From: Staphylococcus devriesei
GTDB lineage: Bacteria; Bacillota; Bacilli; Staphylococcales; Staphylococcaceae
Direction of reading: 5' to 3'
NCBI RefSeq assembly: GCF_002902625.1
Contig: NZ_PPRG01000059.1
Location: forward strand, 1 to 48,689
Length of the DNA stretch: 48,689 nt
Shown: piece by piece, positions 38,995-48,485 of the stretch
Layout: each line of letters opens with the position of its first letter
Numbering within the stretch: the stretch's first letter is position 1
Position numbers and translations under genes: made by a program
Notes under the pieces: generated by a model
What the model saw: the letters and a program-made list of their open reading frames with translations, nothing else
Database searches by the model: none
Told to the model about the DNA's origin: nothing

Positions 38995-39069
38995 TGGCTC
39001 CACAGGTAGGATTCGAACCTACGACCGATCGGTTAACAGCCGATAGCTCTACCACTGAGCTACTGTGGA
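38995..39069 (-). tRNA. tRNA-Asn (GTT)
   Basis: Anticodon loop CTGTTAA in ATCGG/CCGAT; anticodon GTT. Encoded CCA included. One base separates it from tRNA-Glu. Confidence 0.95.
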
Positions 39070-39080
39070 ATAATTTATAA

Positions 39081-39154
39081 TGGAGCGGGTGATGGGAATC
39101 GAACCCACAACATCAGCTTGGAAGGCTAAGGTTTTGCCATTAAACTACACCCGC
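39081..39154 (-). tRNA. tRNA-Gly (TCC)
   Basis: Anticodon loop CTTCCAA in TTAGC/GCTGA; anticodon TCC. Encoded CCA included. Confidence 0.95.
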
Positions 39155-39167
39155 ATCTTAACGATTA

Positions 39168-39244
39168 TGGGGCGGTTGAAGGGAATCGAACCCTCGAATG
39201 TCGGAACCACAATCCGATGCGTTAACCACTTCGCCACAACCGCC
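39168..39244 (-). tRNA. tRNA-His (GTG)
   Basis: Anticodon loop TTGTGGT in TCGGA/TCCGA; anticodon GTG. The extra G at position -1 opposite C73 is present, and CCA is encoded. Confidence 0.95.
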
Positions 39245-39256
39245 AAAATGATTGAA

Positions 39257-39329
39257 TGGTTCAGGACAGAGTCGAACTGCCGACACATGGAGCTTCAATC
39301 CATTGCTCTACCAACTGAGCTACTGAACC
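39257..39329 (-). tRNA. tRNA-Phe (GAA)
   Basis: Anticodon loop TTGAAGC in ATGGA/TCCAT; anticodon GAA. CCA not encoded. Confidence 0.95.
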
Positions 39330-39340
39330 GTAATAAGTAA

Positions 39341-39416
39341 TGGCGGTCTCGACGGGAATCGAACCCGCGATCTCCTGCGTGACAGGCAGGCGTGTTAACC
39401 GCTACACTACGAGACC
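39341..39416 (-). tRNA. tRNA-Asp (GTC)
   Basis: Anticodon loop CTGTCAC in CCTGC/GCAGG; anticodon GTC. CCA encoded. Confidence 0.95.
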
Positions 39417-39431
39417 AATTAAGACTATGTA

Positions 39432-39505
<74 letters not shown>

Positions 39506-39543
39506 CTAATATTATTTGATGTCTCAAAAATCAGTACTTAACT

Positions 39544-39573
39544 AGTGTATCATTAAACACTTTACAAAGTCAA
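39544..39573 (-). promoter_or_regulatory. promoter of the tRNA operon
   Basis: Minus strand: -35 TTGACT (39573-39568), 18-nt spacer, -10 TACACT (39549-39544), about 40 bases before tRNA-fMet. Confidence 0.75.
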
Positions 39574-39896
39574 CACTTTTTTAATTAAATTTAACATTTC
39601 TTTAATTTAATCTTTATAAAGTAATGCGATAATTAAAAGTAAGTTGTTGCTTTTTTCAATACTTTATTAGTATATATATTTAGTTCTCTATAGTCAATAA
39701 CTATTATAAAGTAATTTGTGTAAAAAAACGCTACACTTAAAAAATTTTAATTAAAGATACTAATTGGATGCCACTAATCAAATAAATACTAGAATATACA
39801 TCTCTCATACTTACTCCCTACGCATCAAATTAACTTATAATAATTCTAATTAGCCCAAAACATCAAAGTTTATTTTGCATAATTAATCCCTACTAC
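39574..39896. other. AT-rich spacer without recognisable features
   Basis: About 320 bp between the tRNA promoter and the next gene's stop codon. No ORF with a ribosome site and no convincing terminator was seen. Confidence 0.5.
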
Positions 39897-40457
39897 CTAT
39901 TTAGTCATATATTTTTGCATTTTTTCCTGTAGTTCTGTAAATGAGACAAAACCCTCTTCTTCTAAGAAATGTCCGCCTTCTTCAACAATTCTAGTTCGTC
40001 CACCCAACTCATCTATTAAGTTTTGTGTTTCTTTATATGAAACATAACTATCATCTTTAGACGCTAGACCGTAAAAACGTTTAATCTTCTGTTTAATTAG
40101 ATTATAATCAATCGTAATGTGATCTACCCTTATTGATTCGTCAATATCTTGAGCATCTTCTTTAAAACCAGCAATACTAAAGAATCCTTCAATAGGAAAG
40201 TCTAAATGTAATCCCTCAACAAATTTTAAAGTCGCAATTGAACCATAACCATGTGTCATAAAATAAGTATCTGCTGATTTAATGTCTATTTGATGTTTCA
40301 TTTCATTAACCCACGTTTCAATATCTCTATTGTCTTCCTTATCTAAATGAAATAATTGAACATCATATCCTTCAAGTTCTAAGTTGTGTTGAAGCCATTC
40401 ATACCAATGATTATGCGAGTTACCTAATTGTGAATGAACAATAATTACATTTGTCAT
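39897..40457 (-). CDS. RBBP9/YdeN-like fold protein, nucleophile Ser replaced by Gly
   Basis: A 186-residue small alpha/beta-hydrolase-fold protein of the RBBP9/YdeN type. The nucleophile elbow, usually GHSLG, reads THGYGS near 68-73, so the serine position (70) is glycine, codon GGT on the minus strand. The acid (LASKDDSYVSY) and histidine (EEGGHFLEEEG) positions are retained. The N-terminal VHG of active members reads VHS. It is probably a pseudoenzyme, or S73 acts instead. It is the gene nearest the tRNA/integration site and lies downstream of the heme operon terminator. Confidence 0.8.
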   Translation of the reverse strand: MTNVIIVHSQLGNSHNHWYEWLQHNLELEGYDVQLFHLDKEDNRDIETWVNEMKHQIDIKSADTYFMTHGYGSIATLKFVEGLHLDFPIEGFFSIAGFKEDAQDIDESIRVDHITIDYNLIKQKIKRFYGLASKDDSYVSYKETQNLIDELGGRTRIVEEGGHFLEEEGFVSFTELQEKMQKYMTK

Positions 40458-40513
40458 TTATCTTTCTCCTTCTATGTAATAGCATTAATAACCATTTTTC
40501 TACTTTATTTTAA

Positions 40514-40558
40514 AATAAAACACTTTTAAGAGATATGCTTAACCTCTAAAAAGTGTTT
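40514..40558 (-). terminator. terminator of the hemE-cpfC-cgoX operon
   Basis: Arms 40518-40527 and 40549-40558, with AGAG/CTCT extending the stem inward, then TTTTATTTT on the minus strand. Confidence 0.8.
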
Positions 40559-40563
40559 CAAAG

Positions 40564-41958
40564 TTATAATTCTTCTATTAATTCTTCCACTGCATTTTTA
40601 CCTTGTTGGATACAATCGGGTAAACCAACCGCTTCAAATGGTGCGCCAGTGATTCGCAGTCCTTTGTATGTTTGTTTAACATGTTGTTGTATTTTTCTAA
40701 TTTGACTAATATGTCCTATATGATACTGTGGCATACTTTTAGGAAGTCGATTAACAATTGTAAAGTCAGGATCGCCTTTAAATGTCATCATTTTCTCTAA
40801 ATCACGTCTTGCAATAGCTGCTATTTCTTCATCAGTATGGTCTTCTACAACAGTGTCCCCTGGTTTACCCACATATGCACGGATAAGTACTTTACCTTCA
40901 GGGGTAGTAAATGGCCATTTTTTTGTCGTCCATGTACATGCGGTAATGTCTGTATTACTTGTACGTGCAATAACAAATCCGGTACCGTTATACGTGTTTT
41001 CGATATTTTGTTCATCAAAAGCAAATACTACTGTAGCAACTGAAGTAGAGTCCATCTTATTGAAGTATCTAAATGCTTCATCATGATTAAACCATTTCAT
41101 AAATGTTTGATGTGGCGTGGTTACTAATAAGCCATCAAAAGTTTCACTACCACCTTCAATATTAACTTCATATTCACCTTTTTTAGTAACAATATCTTCA
41201 ACTGCTGTATTATATCGAATAGTTACGCCTTTACTTTCCACGTCTTTCGCTAACGCTTCAATAAAAGAACTTAGACCATGTCTAAATTGTTTAAACTGCC
41301 CTTTAGGTGCCCCAGGATACAATTGGCGTTGTTTTACTCGTTCAGCTTTTTCATGTTGCATTCCTCTAATTAAACTGCCGTATGTTTCCTCTTTCTTTTT
41401 AAAATCAGGAAACGTGCTCATTAAACTTAGTTGATCGATGTCTGTACCGTAGATACCACCCATCAATGGTTCGATTAGATTTTCAAGAATTTCATTACCT
41501 AGACGTTGTCTAAAGAAATCTCCTACTGAAATGTCATCATCAATTTGGATTGGAGATTTAAATAAGTCTAAACTTGCTCTAAGTTTGCCTAATGGAGAAA
41601 TTAAACGCGTTTTTAGAAATGGTTTAATATCTGTTGGAATCCCCATAATTGACCCACCAGGAATAGGATAAAGTTTATTCTTGGCAAAAATATATGATTG
41701 GCCAGTTTGATTAGTAATCAATTCATTCTCTAGACCAAGATCTTTCGCAATCTCCGTCATGATTGTTTTACGACCTAAATAAGATTCAGGGCCTAATTCA
41801 ATCGTATAACCGTCTTTACGATACGTTTGAATTTTACCTCCTGGTCGATTGGTTGCTTCAAAGATTGTGATATCAATATCTGGTTGATAACGCTTAAAGT
41901 AATATGCACTAGCAAGGCCAGTAATGCCAGCACCTATAATTGCAACTTTTTTACTCAC
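40564..41958 (-). CDS. cgoX: coproporphyrinogen III oxidase (CgoX, formerly HemY)
   Basis: A 464-residue FAD enzyme that in Firmicutes oxidises coproporphyrinogen III to coproporphyrin III. The N-terminal motif is KVAIIGAGITGLASAYYF, followed by IFEATNRPGGKIQT; the substrate half contains MGGIYGTDIDQLS, and RITGAPFEAVGLPDCIQQG lies at the C-terminus. The start is GTG at 41958 with AAGGAAGGG 7 bases upstream. Last gene of the heme operon, 18 bases after cpfC. Older databases call it protoporphyrinogen oxidase. Confidence 0.95.
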   Translation of the reverse strand: MSKKVAIIGAGITGLASAYYFKRYQPDIDITIFEATNRPGGKIQTYRKDGYTIELGPESYLGRKTIMTEIAKDLGLENELITNQTGQSYIFAKNKLYPIPGGSIMGIPTDIKPFLKTRLISPLGKLRASLDLFKSPIQIDDDISVGDFFRQRLGNEILENLIEPLMGGIYGTDIDQLSLMSTFPDFKKKEETYGSLIRGMQHEKAERVKQRQLYPGAPKGQFKQFRHGLSSFIEALAKDVESKGVTIRYNTAVEDIVTKKGEYEVNIEGGSETFDGLLVTTPHQTFMKWFNHDEAFRYFNKMDSTSVATVVFAFDEQNIENTYNGTGFVIARTSNTDITACTWTTKKWPFTTPEGKVLIRAYVGKPGDTVVEDHTDEEIAAIARRDLEKMMTFKGDPDFTIVNRLPKSMPQYHIGHISQIRKIQQHVKQTYKGLRITGAPFEAVGLPDCIQQGKNAVEELIEEL

Positions 41959-41976
41959 AACGAGTCCCTTCCTTTA

Positions 41977-42900
41977 TTAAAAAACTGTTTTAATTTCGTC
42001 TACGATGGCACCAATGAATAATGAGTCTGTATTAGGCATGTCAGGACGATAATAATTCGCGCCTAACTCGTCACAAACAACTTTACACTCATAATCGTTG
42101 TCATATAGCACCTCTAAATGTTCACATACAAATCCTACCGGTGTGTAAATGAAATTTTTATAATGGTGTGCTTCAAATAATTCTCTAGTTAAGTCTTGCA
42201 CATCTGGTCCTAACCAAGGTGTACCTGTATTACCTTCAGATTGCCAACCTTGTGCAACATGTTTAATGTTAGTAGATGCTTCTAAACGTTTCATTGTATC
42301 ATGTAATTCATCCGGATATGGGTCATTATTTCTCTCTATTAAGCCTTTAGGTAAGCTGTGTGCTGAAACGATCAAGATGGTTTCATCGTGTTCTTCACTA
42401 GGAATTTGTTCTAACGTTTCATTAATTTTATTCGTCCAGTATTCAATAAATTTTGGTTGATGATAATACTGTTTAACATGATGTAACTCAATACCATATT
42501 TATCTGCTTCTTCCTTAGCCCGTTCGTTGTAAGAGCCCACTGAAAAGCTTGAATAATGAGGAGCTAAGACAACAGTTACCGCTTCTTGTATACCGTCATT
42601 ATGCATCTTCTCAACTGCTTCTTCTATATATGGAGAAATATGTTTTAAACCTAAATACAACTTAAATTCGACATCTGAATATGCTTCATTAAGCGTCTCT
42701 GTCAATGCTTCAGATTGACGATCAGTAGTACCAGCTAAAGGAGAAAGACCACCTATGAATTCATATCGATCTTTTAAATCTTGTAATTCTTCTTCAGAGG
42801 GTCTTTTCCCATGTCTAATATCTGTGTAGTATGGTTCAATGTCACTTTCTTTGTATGGTGTACCATAAGCCATAACTAATAAACCTACTGTTTTAGTCAT
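41977..42900 (-). CDS. cpfC: coproporphyrin III ferrochelatase
   Basis: A 307-residue ferrochelatase (hemH), the Firmicutes type that inserts iron into coproporphyrin III. LLVMAYGTPYKESDIEPYY at the N-terminus, VSAHSLPKGLIERNNDPY with the iron-binding histidine near residue 180, and PVGFVCEHLEVLYDND with the second histidine and glutamate are visible. No Fe-S cluster cysteines of the animal type are apparent. Middle gene of hemE-cpfC-cgoX. Confidence 0.95.
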   Translation of the reverse strand: MTKTVGLLVMAYGTPYKESDIEPYYTDIRHGKRPSEEELQDLKDRYEFIGGLSPLAGTTDRQSEALTETLNEAYSDVEFKLYLGLKHISPYIEEAVEKMHNDGIQEAVTVVLAPHYSSFSVGSYNERAKEEADKYGIELHHVKQYYHQPKFIEYWTNKINETLEQIPSEEHDETILIVSAHSLPKGLIERNNDPYPDELHDTMKRLEASTNIKHVAQGWQSEGNTGTPWLGPDVQDLTRELFEAHHYKNFIYTPVGFVCEHLEVLYDNDYECKVVCDELGANYYRPDMPNTDSLFIGAIVDEIKTVF

Positions 42901-42931
42901 TATTTAAAACCTTCCCTTATAAATTGATTCT

Positions 42932-43969
42932 TTATTTTCTAGTATAATCATGGACATATTGAGTCACACGTTTAAGTGTATCTGGTTGAACTTCAGGAAA
43001 CACGCCATGGCCGAGATTAAAGATATGTTGACCTCTGCTCATACCTTCATCAAGGATAGCTTTAATTCTCTTTTCAAGAATATCCCAAGGTGCAAGCAAT
43101 AATGAGGGATCTAAGTTACCTTGTAAAGTCTTATCGACACCTAATTGTGTAGCTTTAGTAATTGATGTACGCCAATCTAATCCCAAAACATCAATCGGTA
43201 AATCGTTCCATTCATTGATTAAGTGACTCGCGCCTACACCGAATAAGATAACAGGCACATCGTAGTGTCCTTTAATACCTTTAACTAATCGTTGCATGGC
43301 CGGCTTAATATAGTAGCGATAATCTTCTACATTTAACGCACCTACCCATGAATCGAAAATTTGAATTAGCTCTGCACCTGCTTCGATTTGAGCTACAACA
43401 TAATCGATAGAAACCTCTACAAGATGGTTCATTAAAGCAAACCAAGTTTCTTCATCCCCATACATCATGGCCTTAGTAAAACTATAATTCTTTGAAGGGC
43501 CACCCTCTATCATATATGAAGCCAGAGTAAATGGTGCTCCTGTAAAGCCGATAAGTGGCACATTTAATTTTTCTTGAGTTAATAATTGAATTGTTTCTAA
43601 TACGTATGGCACATCTCTTTTAGGATCGATGTGCGTAAGCTTTTCAACATCTTTAATACTGTGAATTGGATTATGAATGACTGGGCCTATACCAGACTTA
43701 ATATCAACGTCAACACCGATAGGCTTTAACGGGGTCATAATATCTTTATATAATACAGCAGCATCTGTGTTGTAGTTATCAACAGGAAGTTGTGTGACAT
43801 AAGCACATAATTCTGGCTGATGTGTAATCTCGAAGAGAGAATATTTTTCTTTCAGTTTGCGATATTCTGGTTGAGATCTTCCAGCTTGGCGCATAAACCA
43901 TACTGGTGTATGGGACGTTTGTTCCCCTTTTATTGTTTGTAAAATTGTATTGTTTTTATTATGCACCAT
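42932..43969 (-). CDS. hemE: uroporphyrinogen decarboxylase
   Basis: A 345-residue UroD that removes four carboxyls from uroporphyrinogen III to give coproporphyrinogen [20 protein letters not shown] near 22-38, [16 protein letters not shown] and [14 protein letters not shown] are the family signatures. AGGAGG lies 5 bases before the ATG. First gene of the operon. Later synthesis (HemQ) must be encoded elsewhere. Confidence 0.96.
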   Translation of the reverse strand: MVHNKNNTILQTIKGEQTSHTPVWFMRQAGRSQPEYRKLKEKYSLFEITHQPELCAYVTQLPVDNYNTDAAVLYKDIMTPLKPIGVDVDIKSGIGPVIHNPIHSIKDVEKLTHIDPKRDVPYVLETIQLLTQEKLNVPLIGFTGAPFTLASYMIEGGPSKNYSFTKAMMYGDEETWFALMNHLVEVSIDYVVAQIEAGAELIQIFDSWVGALNVEDYRYYIKPAMQRLVKGIKGHYDVPVILFGVGASHLINEWNDLPIDVLGLDWRTSITKATQLGVDKTLQGNLDPSLLLAPWDILEKRIKAILDEGMSRGQHIFNLGHGVFPEVQPDTLKRVTQYVHDYTRK

Positions 43970-44237
43970 AGCGTCCTCCTAAATTAAAATCATTCTTATC
44001 TATAATATCATATCGTCATAATATTATCGTTTATACCGGCTTAAATGTCATAAAAAAGACATAGCGCAATAATATTTTTTATCTAGATTTCCAAATTAAT
44101 TATAGATGATTTTGCATATATAAAACTACATGTTACATAAATCTTTTATTTTTCATAATAATAATGTTATATAAATAATTACTATAGTCACATTTTATAT
44201 TTAACCGTATAATATAATCAACAAGGGAGGGATAATC

Positions 44238-44738
44238 ATGAAGATAAACACTACGTATGGCACTTATGGTTTTTTAAATCAAATTCGTATGAAACATCCT
44301 GATAAAGATTTATTTTTATTTTCAACAGAGGATTCAACAGTCATTATTGAAGAAACTGATGATAAATCTATATTGAAACACCCTACTGTTTATAACACGA
44401 TTAATAAAATTAATGAAATGAGTAATGAACATTTTTATTCAGCAATATTCATCCCATCTTCAGATGATCATGCATATCAGTTAGAAAAACGCCTAGCAAA
44501 TTTAGATTTAAACTTTGAAAACTTTGCAGGATTTAAAAGCTATCGTTTCTTAAAACCTGTTGAAGGTACGACGTATAAAGTTTATTTTGGATTTGCTAAT
44601 CGAGAGACATATGAAGATTTTAAAGAAGCTGACACGTTTAAGGATTATTTTTCAAAAGATGCATTAAAGCGCTATTTTGGTTCAAGTAGTCAGCATTCAA
44701 GTTATTTTGAAAGATATTTATATCCTATTAAAGACTAG
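44238..44738 (+). CDS. traP: TRAP (ABM-domain, HmoB-like) protein
   Basis: A 166-residue protein matching S. aureus TRAP (167 residues): the segments YGTYGFLNQI, SAIFIPSSDDHAYQLEK, FGSSSQHSSYFERYLYPIK are nearly shared. It was once proposed as a target of RNAIII-activating protein in agr signalling; later work disputed this. The C-terminal half is an antibiotic-biosynthesis-monooxygenase-type ABM domain, as in heme-degrading HmoB, and the neighbouring heme operon fits that. Monocistronic, with its own terminator. Confidence 0.9.
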   Translation: MKINTTYGTYGFLNQIRMKHPDKDLFLFSTEDSTVIIEETDDKSILKHPTVYNTINKINEMSNEHFYSAIFIPSSDDHAYQLEKRLANLDLNFENFAGFKSYRFLKPVEGTTYKVYFGFANRETYEDFKEADTFKDYFSKDALKRYFGSSSQHSSYFERYLYPIKD

Positions 44739-44748
44739 ATAATTTTAA

Positions 44749-44807
44749 AGGTTGCTCTATATTTGTGAGCCATGACGCTCACCCATATAAAGCAACCTAT
44801 TTTTTTA
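44749..44807 (+). terminator. terminator of traP
   Basis: An outer 8-bp stem (44749-44756 and 44791-44798) with an inner TGAGC/GCTCA hairpin and a flanking TATAT pairing, then T7 on the plus strand. The ecsB end abuts it. Confidence 0.85.
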
Positions 44808-46028
44808 ATCTCTAAGTAATGTTTCTTGATACTCAAGCTTTTTAATAGTACTTCTAATTGTTAACCACCCAACGATAAAGAAAACAATTGCAAAGAAGAA
44901 AAATTGTGGATATATAATAATAAACGTCATTGCAAAAATAATACCAATCACAAACATTAAGCGATATAAGAATTTTTCATATCCTCTAATCACTTGGGTA
45001 TCAGATACAGGCCAAACCTGAGGCCATAAGCCATATGCTTGCTGTGTATAGAACTGTGACATTTGTAGTAACGTAATATACATAAATAGGCTTCCAATAA
45101 TAACTGTCACTATTGGTGATGACAGCCAAATCATTAATACTAAAGCAATAATGACTAATCTTAAGATGATACTAAATGCATCTCTACCTCTTACGAAACT
45201 ACGTGTAAACAGGTATAAGTACATATTTTTCGGATTGAATCTTTGCCCTTTCGGTGTTGGTAGTAAGAAGTCTAAATACTTACGTCTGACTGCACTCTCT
45301 TTAAGATGCTTAACGTCTGTAAACATGTTTACAAATTTATAGTAATTTGTATGGTGTCGTTGCTCGACTGCTATCATTCTTTCCCAAGGGAATAAGTTGA
45401 TTTGCTTCATTTTCGGAATAAGGAAAATTGCTACAACTACCCCTATTGTTAATATAATAGCCCAATAGAATTTATGGCCTAAAATAAGATAGTAAGTTAG
45501 GGCATTCACTATAAACAATAAGATATTAATAGACCAACTAGATAAGCGAAGTTGGTACCATTGCCATTTCAATCTTAAACCGAGATAAGGGTGTACAAGT
45601 AGTAAGATTACAAACACTACATAAGCGATTACAAGTTGATTGCTTAATTTATAAAATAATGGAAATAAGATAATCGCTATCATTATTTGTAACGCAATCC
45701 GATTAAAGTAACTATATTGTAGACTTAATTTCATATAATCTTTCATGTTTTTTTCAAATGGTAAGAGAAAGATTCGGTCTGCGTCTTTTAAAAATGTTCT
45801 AATTGGAAATATAGAAGTAATAGCTAATACAATACTTGCAAATAATGCATAGTCAATATTATGTGGGATGTGTTGCAACCATTGCCCGTAGCCTAGAATA
45901 AAGGCACCAAGTAAAATCACTAAAAAGACTGTAAAATGACCATTAAATATGAACTTATTGTAATAGCTCTTTTCTTTACGAATTGCTTGATGACGCTTTT
46001 TAAATAAGTTTGAAGCTTTCTTATTCAT
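44805..46028 (-). CDS. ecsB: ABC transporter permease EcsB
   Basis: A polytopic membrane protein of about 407 residues with roughly ten hydrophobic segments. The start (NKKASNLFKKRHQAIRKE) and length match EcsB, the membrane partner of EcsA. The Ecs exporter affects protein secretion, regulated proteolysis and, in staphylococci, peptide and cyclic-peptide export. ATG at 46028 follows AAGGTGG by 8 bases and overlaps the ecsA stop, so translation is coupled. Terminator support is mainly on the opposite strand. Confidence 0.9.
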   Translation of the reverse strand: MNKKASNLFKKRHQAIRKEKSYYNKFIFNGHFTVFLVILLGAFILGYGQWLQHIPHNIDYALFASIVLAITSIFPIRTFLKDADRIFLLPFEKNMKDYMKLSLQYSYFNRIALQIMIAIILFPLFYKLSNQLVIAYVVFVILLLVHPYLGLRLKWQWYQLRLSSWSINILLFIVNALTYYLILGHKFYWAIILTIGVVVAIFLIPKMKQINLFPWERMIAVEQRHHTNYYKFVNMFTDVKHLKESAVRRKYLDFLLPTPKGQRFNPKNMYLYLFTRSFVRGRDAFSIILRLVIIALVLMIWLSSPIVTVIIGSLFMYITLLQMSQFYTQQAYGLWPQVWPVSDTQVIRGYEKFLYRLMFVIGIIFAMTFIIIYPQFFFFAIVFFIVGWLTIRSTIKKLEYQETLLRD

Positions 46029-46761
46029 GATGTTGACCACCTTGAGTCACATGAATGTAGATATCATCAAGCGTCGAATCATGTAGCCCTGTTTGTTCAC
46101 GAAGTTCTTCTAAATTACCTAAGCCTACTACTTTCCCTTTGTCTAAAATGATAAAGCGATCACAATAACGTTCAGCAGTCGCAAGTATATGCGTACTCAT
46201 TAAAACGGTACGACCTTCGTTTTTCTTTTCAACCATTAAATCAAGCATTGATTGTATACCTAAAGGATCGAGACCTAGGAAAGGTTCGTCGATAATATAT
46301 AATTCTGGATTAACGATAAAAGCGCAAATAATCATTACTTTTTGCTTCATCCCTTTAGAAAAATGACTTGGAAAGACGTTTAATTCATTTTCTAATCTAA
46401 ATGTTTTAAGTAATGGTCGCGCACGTTTCATAGCTTCTTCTTCACTGATTTGATATGCCATTGCGGTCATCGCGATATGTTCTTCTAATGTCAATTCTTC
46501 ATATATTACTGGTGATTCAGGTATATAAGATAATTTCTTACGATAAACTTCGATATCTTCTGTTATGTCTGTATTTGAAATAGAAAGATTGCCTTGCATA
46601 GGCGTTAATAGTCCTAACATGTGTTTAATAGTAGTACTTTTACCGGCTCCATTCAGTCCTATTAAACCTACTATTTCGCCTTCTTTTAATTCAAAATTTA
46701 TATCTTCAATAACAGGACGCTTACCATAGCCACCTGTTAGATGTTCAACTTTTACTGTCAT
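46021..46761 (-). CDS. ecsA: ABC transporter ATP-binding protein EcsA
   Basis: A 246-residue ABC ATPase. Walker A is GLNGAGKSTTIKH, the signature is the SHFSKGMKQKV segment, and Walker B is ELYIIDEPFLGLDPLG. It powers EcsB. ATG at 46761 was chosen because GGAGG lies 6 bases upstream; the longer frame adds 12 residues that do not look like ABC sequence. Divergent from hit, the arrangement seen in B. subtilis and S. aureus. Confidence 0.94.
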   Translation of the reverse strand: MTVKVEHLTGGYGKRPVIEDINFELKEGEIVGLIGLNGAGKSTTIKHMLGLLTPMQGNLSISNTDITEDIEVYRKKLSYIPESPVIYEELTLEEHIAMTAMAYQISEEEAMKRARPLLKTFRLENELNVFPSHFSKGMKQKVMIICAFIVNPELYIIDEPFLGLDPLGIQSMLDLMVEKKNEGRTVLMSTHILATAERYCDRFIILDKGKVVGLGNLEELREQTGLHDSTLDDIYIHVTQGGQHHE

Positions 46762-46892
46762 ATGGCACCTCCATGAATTATATTGTACCAAAATCATTGT
46801 CTAACTACTAAAGTTAGATATGTCTTACTGACGAAATTTTAATATACTAATGATATAATAAGATACAAATATGACATAAGGAGTGAATTTAA

Positions 46893-47318
46893 ATGGCAGA
46901 AACTGTTTTCGGCAAAATCCTTACTGGAGAAATCCCAAGTTTTAAAGTTTATGAAGACGATTATGTGTATGCATTTTTAGATATTTCGCAAGTTACTAAA
47001 GGGCATACGTTACTTATTCCTAAAAAGGCATCAGCAAATATTTTTGAAACTGATGAGGAAACAATGAAACATATTGGTGCTGCATTACCAAAAGTGGCTA
47101 ATGCAATTAAGAAAGCATTTAATCCTGATGGCTTAAATATTATTCAAAATAATGGTGAGTTTGCAGATCAATCTGTTTTCCATCTACATTTCCACTTCTT
47201 GCCTCGTTATGAAAATGATATCGACGGATTTGGTTATCATTGGGAAACTCATGAAGAAGAACTAAATGATGAGCAGAAAAAAGAAATTGCTGAACAAATC
47301 AAAGCGCAATTTGAATAA
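46893..47318 (+). CDS. hit: HIT-family nucleotide hydrolase
   Basis: A 141-residue histidine-triad protein. The catalytic motif is HLHFHFLPR (HxHxHxx pattern), preceded by GLNIIQNNGEFADQSVFH. The N-terminal FGKILTGEIPSFKVYED is typical of the bacterial Hint group. Hint proteins cleave nucleoside phosphoramidates such as AMP-lysine. Monocistronic and divergent from ecsAB. Confidence 0.94.
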   Translation: MAETVFGKILTGEIPSFKVYEDDYVYAFLDISQVTKGHTLLIPKKASANIFETDEETMKHIGAALPKVANAIKKAFNPDGLNIIQNNGEFADQSVFHLHFHFLPRYENDIDGFGYHWETHEEELNDEQKKEIAEQIKAQFE

Positions 47319-47420
47319 TTCTGCATATTGAATGACATAATAGGGTAATATAGAATTAAACTAACTTGTCGAGTTTTCTAAAGATAAAATACAACGACAT
47401 ATTAAGTGAGGAGAATAAAC

Positions 47421-47795
47421 ATGAAAGTAACACGCGTATTATTTGGTATTAGTGTTGGAATCGCATCAGGCATTGCAGTTTCATGGATGAATCGTGATGC
47501 TGATAGCGTGAAGAATAATACTATTGATTCTAAGACCCCTACTGGTTCTCGTTCAGAATTAGAACGTGAAATTGAATCTATCAAACGTAGTTTCCATAAT
47601 ATTATTGACTATGGTAAACAAGTTAAAAATGATGGTGTGGAATATGGTAGTGAAATTGGCGATGAATTTAAAACATTAATTGGTGATTTTAAATCAGATA
47701 TTAATCCTAATATTGAAAAGTTACAATCACATATCGAAAATCTTCAAAACCGTGGAGAAGAAATTAGTAATACATTTTCAAAAGATAAAAAATAA
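47421..47795 (+). CDS. second YtxH-like protein
   Basis: A 124-residue protein with one N-terminal hydrophobic helix (VTRVLFGISVGIASGIAVSW) and a long charged helical region that could form a coiled coil. Same general architecture as the YtxH-like protein at 2386-2817 but little shared sequence. GGAG lies 7 bases before the ATG at 47421. Function unknown. It ends at a strong terminator. Confidence 0.75.
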   Translation: MKVTRVLFGISVGIASGIAVSWMNRDADSVKNNTIDSKTPTGSRSELEREIESIKRSFHNIIDYGKQVKNDGVEYGSEIGDEFKTLIGDFKSDINPNIEKLQSHIENLQNRGEEISNTFSKDKK

Positions 47796-47807
47796 TTACT
47801 TGTTAAG

Positions 47808-47847
47808 AGAGAGGTCGAAACATAATTATGTTTCGTCTCTTTTTTTA
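47808..47847 (+). terminator. terminator of the second YtxH-like gene
   Basis: A perfect 20-base palindrome (47816-47835) extended by AGAGA/TCTCT with a small bulge, then T7 on the plus strand. Confidence 0.88.
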
Positions 47848-47927
47848 TACCTAATTTGTCTTGACTGTTTTAGTGGTTAGTTAGATAATACGTAGCGTAT
47901 ATAAAAGAGTTATAAAGAGGTGTCTCT

Positions 47928-48485
47928 ATGTTCCTATGTAAACGTCAAATTGATATTCATGCACGTTTTGGTGTGCCAAGAATCGCATTCCTTAGCTTTA
48001 CTATAACTGTAATTGCTTTTTTAGTGAGTTATGAAATTATGTATTATTTTGTAGACACTCCTTTATCAGACAGACATTTTATTATTTTATTATTTTTTGT
48101 AATATTAATGTACCCTATCCATAAATCGATTCATTTACTCTTTTTTATTCAACATTTCCACTCTTTTAGAATGCATAAGTTGAATAAAAAAAGATGGTTA
48201 CCTTATTTTAATACTTATGTAAGCGCGCCTGTTCACAAAGTGTATTTTTGTATTAATTTATTATTACCATTTATTATAATTACTCTATTTTTAATCTTTA
48301 TGACAATGATGTTCCCACAATATGGTCATTATTTTATGTTTTTATTAGCGTTAAATTTTGGAATTTCTGTACTTGATTTTTTGTATTTGAAAATAATCAT
48401 TTTCTCGAATGAAGGCCAGTTTATTGAAGAACATCAAACGGGTATCAATATTTTAAAGAAAGTCCCTCATAGTTCATTGCATTAA
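47928..48485 (+). CDS. DUF3267 membrane protein
   Basis: A 185-residue polytopic membrane protein with at least four hydrophobic segments. The segment LMYPIHKSIHLLFFIQHFH resembles the HExxH-containing DUF3267 region, but the glutamate is replaced (HKSIH), so metalloprotease activity is doubtful. In S. aureus a DUF3267 protein occupies the same position next to hit. It has a GAGGTG site before the ATG. Function unknown. Confidence 0.72.
   Translation: MFLCKRQIDIHARFGVPRIAFLSFTITVIAFLVSYEIMYYFVDTPLSDRHFIILLFFVILMYPIHKSIHLLFFIQHFHSFRMHKLNKKRWLPYFNTYVSAPVHKVYFCINLLLPFIIITLFLIFMTMMFPQYGHYFMFLLALNFGISVLDFLYLKIIIFSNEGQFIEEHQTGINILKKVPHSSLH

Noticed and set aside
38821..39340. ORFs across the tRNA genes on both strands
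   Set aside because: They are readings of tRNA sequence (for example MGIEPTTSAW), a common artefact.
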